From JBOGWY01 sp050694015 (lineage in GTDB: Bacteria > Actinomycetota > CADDZG01 > WHSQ01): a DNA stretch of 13,201 nucleotides. The position numbers and the translations under genes were made by a program. Numbering within the stretch: position 1 is the stretch's first letter; each line of letters starts with the position of its first letter. Positions 11,566 through 13,201 of the stretch are shown here, one piece after another. The notes under the pieces are model-generated. The model did not search any database and was not told where the DNA came from. It saw only the letters and a program-made list of their open reading frames with translations. The stretch is taken from the NCBI GenBank assembly GCA_050694015.1, contig JBOGWY010000243.1, forward strand, positions 1 through 13,201, written 5' to 3'.

Positions 11566-12564
11566 ATGGACGACGTGCGGACGCTGCTTGCCGACCACGG
11601 ACGCCTCGCGAGCAAGCGCCGGCAACCGACATGGGTGGAGCCGATGCGCGCGATCTTGACCAAGGAGCGTTTCTCGGATCCGGCGTGGGTGTTCGAGCCG
11701 AAGCTGGATGGCGAACGCTGCGTCGCGTACAAGAAGGGTCGCGACGTCCGGCTCATGTCGCGCAACCAGAAACTGATCAACGGGAGCTACCCGGAGATCG
11801 TCGACGCGCTGGCGCGGCAAGATCACGACGTCATCATCGATTCCGAGGTCGTCGCCTACGACGGTGAAGTGCCGAGCTTCTCCAGGCTTCAGCGGCGGAT
11901 GCACGTCGTCGATCCCGACAAGGCGCGCCGCACCGGGGTGCCGGTGTTCCTGCATGCCTTCGACCTGATCTACGCCGACGGATACGACATCACGCGCGTG
12001 CCGCTGCGAGCGCGCAAGAAGGTCCTCAGGAAGCTCGTTTCGTTCCGCTCGCCTCTCCGCTTCGTAACGCATCGCGACACCGACGGCGAGGCGTACTACG
12101 AAGAGATGTGTGCGAAGAAGGGATGGGAAGGTCTCATCGCCAAGCGCGCCGACAGCACCTACCAGTCGACGCGCTCGCGCGACTGGCTGAAGTTCAAGTG
12201 CACGAACGAACAGGAGATGGTCATCGGCGGCTATACCGACCCGCAGGGTTCTCGCTCGGGATTCGGAGCGTTGCTCGTCGGCTACTACGAGCGTGGTGAG
12301 TTGCGCTACGCGGGTAAGGTCGGTACGGGGTTCGGCGTCGAGACGCTCACGATGCTGACGAAGGAGCTGAAGGCGCGCGAGCGGCCCACACCACCCTTCG
12401 CGGACCGGGACCTCAAGCGTCGCACCGCGCACTGGGTCGAGCCCGAACTCGTCGCGCAGATCGGCTTCGCGGAATGGACGGGTGACGGTCGTCTGCGACA
12501 CCCGCGCTACATCGGGCTCCGTCGGGACAAACCGGCGAAGAAGGTAGTTCGGGAGAGCAGGTAA
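11566..12564 (+). CDS. ATP-dependent DNA ligase, LigD/NHEJ type
   Basis: A 332-residue nucleotidyltransferase ligase that seals DNA breaks using ATP. Motif I is FEPKLDGER with the adenylated Lys46. Motif III is DSEVVAYDG (92-100), IIIa is FLHAFDLIY (about 128-136), IV is EGLIAKR (188-194, Lys193) and V is WLKFK (207-211). The OB-fold domain follows (about 215-320; VIGGYTDPQGSR, AGKVGTGFG, RHPRYIGLR). Size and motifs match the ligase module of LigD, here a stand-alone protein. Two bases after its stop the LigD-type polymerase begins, so the pair is an operon for Ku-dependent end joining; Ku itself is not in the window. I chose the ATG at 11566. GTGs at 11548 and 11557 in frame are possible but add only a few residues, and none of the starts has a good ribosome binding site. 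Confidence 0.93.
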   Translation: MDDVRTLLADHGRLASKRRQPTWVEPMRAILTKERFSDPAWVFEPKLDGERCVAYKKGRDVRLMSRNQKLINGSYPEIVDALARQDHDVIIDSEVVAYDGEVPSFSRLQRRMHVVDPDKARRTGVPVFLHAFDLIYADGYDITRVPLRARKKVLRKLVSFRSPLRFVTHRDTDGEAYYEEMCAKKGWEGLIAKRADSTYQSTRSRDWLKFKCTNEQEMVIGGYTDPQGSRSGFGALLVGYYERGELRYAGKVGTGFGVETLTMLTKELKARERPTPPFADRDLKRRTAHWVEPELVAQIGFAEWTGDGRLRHPRYIGLRRDKPAKKVVRESR

Positions 12565-12566
12565 TC

Positions 12567-13201
12567 ATGGGCGAAGAGATCAAGGTGGGCCGCCGGTCGA
12601 TCAAGATCACGAACCCGGACAAGGTCCTGTTCCCCGAGGACGGATACACGAAGCGCGACCTGATCGAGTACTACGAGGGCATCGGCGAGGTCATGTTGCC
12701 GTACGTCAAGGATCGCCTCATGACGCTCGAGCGTTACCCGGATGGGATCAACGGCGAACGCTTCTACAGCAAGAACGTGCCCAAGTACTTCCCCGACTGG
12801 ATCGATCGCGAGACGGTCGGTAAGAAGGGCGGCACGGTGACGATGGTCGTCGCCAACGAACGGGCAACCCTCGTTTACCTCGGCAACCAAGCCGCGATAA
12901 CGACGCACACGAGCATGCATCGCGTCGACAAGCTCGGCTTCCCCGATCAGTTGATGCTCGATCTCGATCCATCGGTCGACGACTTCGCCGAGGTGCGTCG
13001 CATCGCGAAGGACGTGCGAGGCATCTTCGAGGAGTTGGGACTCGCTCCGTTCGTGAAGACGAGTGGGTCGCGCGGACTTCACGTGATCGCGCCGCTCGAT
13101 CGCCGCGCCGACGTGGAGGCGGTTCGCGCGTTCGCGCACGACGTCGCCCTGCTCGCGGCGAAACGGGACCCCGACCGCGTGACGATCGAACCAAGCAAAG
13201 C
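12567..13201 (+). CDS. LigD-type DNA polymerase/primase domain protein (partial, 3' end outside window)
   Basis: 211 residues are visible before the window ends. The protein opens GRRSIKITNPDKVLFPEDGYTKRD, the usual start of stand-alone LigD polymerase modules of the archaeo-eukaryotic primase superfamily. Family marks follow: RLMTLERYPDGINGERFYSK (50-69), THTSMHRVDKLGFPDQL, the metal-binding LDLDP (Asp132 and Asp134) and the nucleotide-binding SGSRGLHV (166-173). The third catalytic Asp would lie beyond the window. In bacterial NHEJ this module adds ribo- or deoxynucleotides at ends held by Ku before ligation. It starts 2 bases after the ligase stop with GGAGAG 9 bases upstream, so the two proteins are made together. 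No ligase or phosphoesterase domain is fused to its N-terminus; C-terminal fusions cannot be judged. Confidence 0.92.
   Translation, partial: MGEEIKVGRRSIKITNPDKVLFPEDGYTKRDLIEYYEGIGEVMLPYVKDRLMTLERYPDGINGERFYSKNVPKYFPDWIDRETVGKKGGTVTMVVANERATLVYLGNQAAITTHTSMHRVDKLGFPDQLMLDLDPSVDDFAEVRRIAKDVRGIFEELGLAPFVKTSGSRGLHVIAPLDRRADVEAVRAFAHDVALLAAKRDPDRVTIEPSK

Noticed and set aside
11464..12501. A minus-strand open frame that extends the beta-helix protein by about 346 residues
   Set aside because: It is antisense to the ligase with all its motifs, shows no domain, and would put the signal peptide in the middle of the protein. GTG 11463 has a ribosome binding site.

Overview
The window is GC-rich, densely packed DNA with long open frames, GTG as well as ATG starts, and a set of families typical of Actinomycetota: a TrmB-type winged-helix regulator, a PT/PS-linker subtilase, an unfused LigD-type ligase and polymerase pair, and a promoter that looks leaderless. 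I infer an actinobacterial chromosome, probably of a poorly studied or uncultured lineage carrying type IV pilus-like machinery. No rRNA or tRNA gene, insertion sequence, phage gene or CRISPR array was seen.

Layout. (1) 1-346, minus: the start of a TrmB-like regulator, cut by the window edge. (2) 470-3941, plus: a large secreted S8 protease, then a single-pass membrane-anchored protein, probably one operon. (3) 3942-4565: a 624-base stretch with no convincing gene but with ordered DNA structure: three 11-bp phased repeats, a run of inverted repeats, and paired TACGTA palindromes. (4) 4566-8209, plus: a two-gene operon of an HD-GYP c-di-GMP phosphodiesterase and a 959-residue PilB/GspE-type ATPase. 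The ATPase carries extra C-terminal modules: a double zinc ribbon, a receiver domain, an Asn-Gly repeat linker and a FlgD-like Ig domain. (5) 8255-9003, plus: two half-size TauE/SafE transporter genes overlapping by one base. (6) 8969-11463, minus: a secreted beta-helix protein with a His-rich insert, an intrinsic terminator, then a sigma factor fused to a transmembrane helix and a Pro-rich tail. (7) 11566-13201, plus: an ATP-dependent DNA ligase and a LigD-type polymerase (cut by the window end), which would act together in non-homologous end joining.

How they may work together. The most striking unit is the HD-GYP/PilB operon. A c-di-GMP-degrading enzyme lies directly upstream of an ATPase with an MshEN-type N-terminus, a family that includes c-di-GMP receptors, and the ATPase also has an intact phosphoacceptor receiver domain. 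This suggests one motor controlled by two signals. The pilus partners (PilC, PilM/N/O, prepilins) are not in the window. A 9-mer, AGATAGATA, occurs both in the 11-bp repeat array upstream of this operon and in the promoter region of the beta-helix gene, which may link their regulation. The sigma factor, split transporter and NHEJ pair look like separate units.
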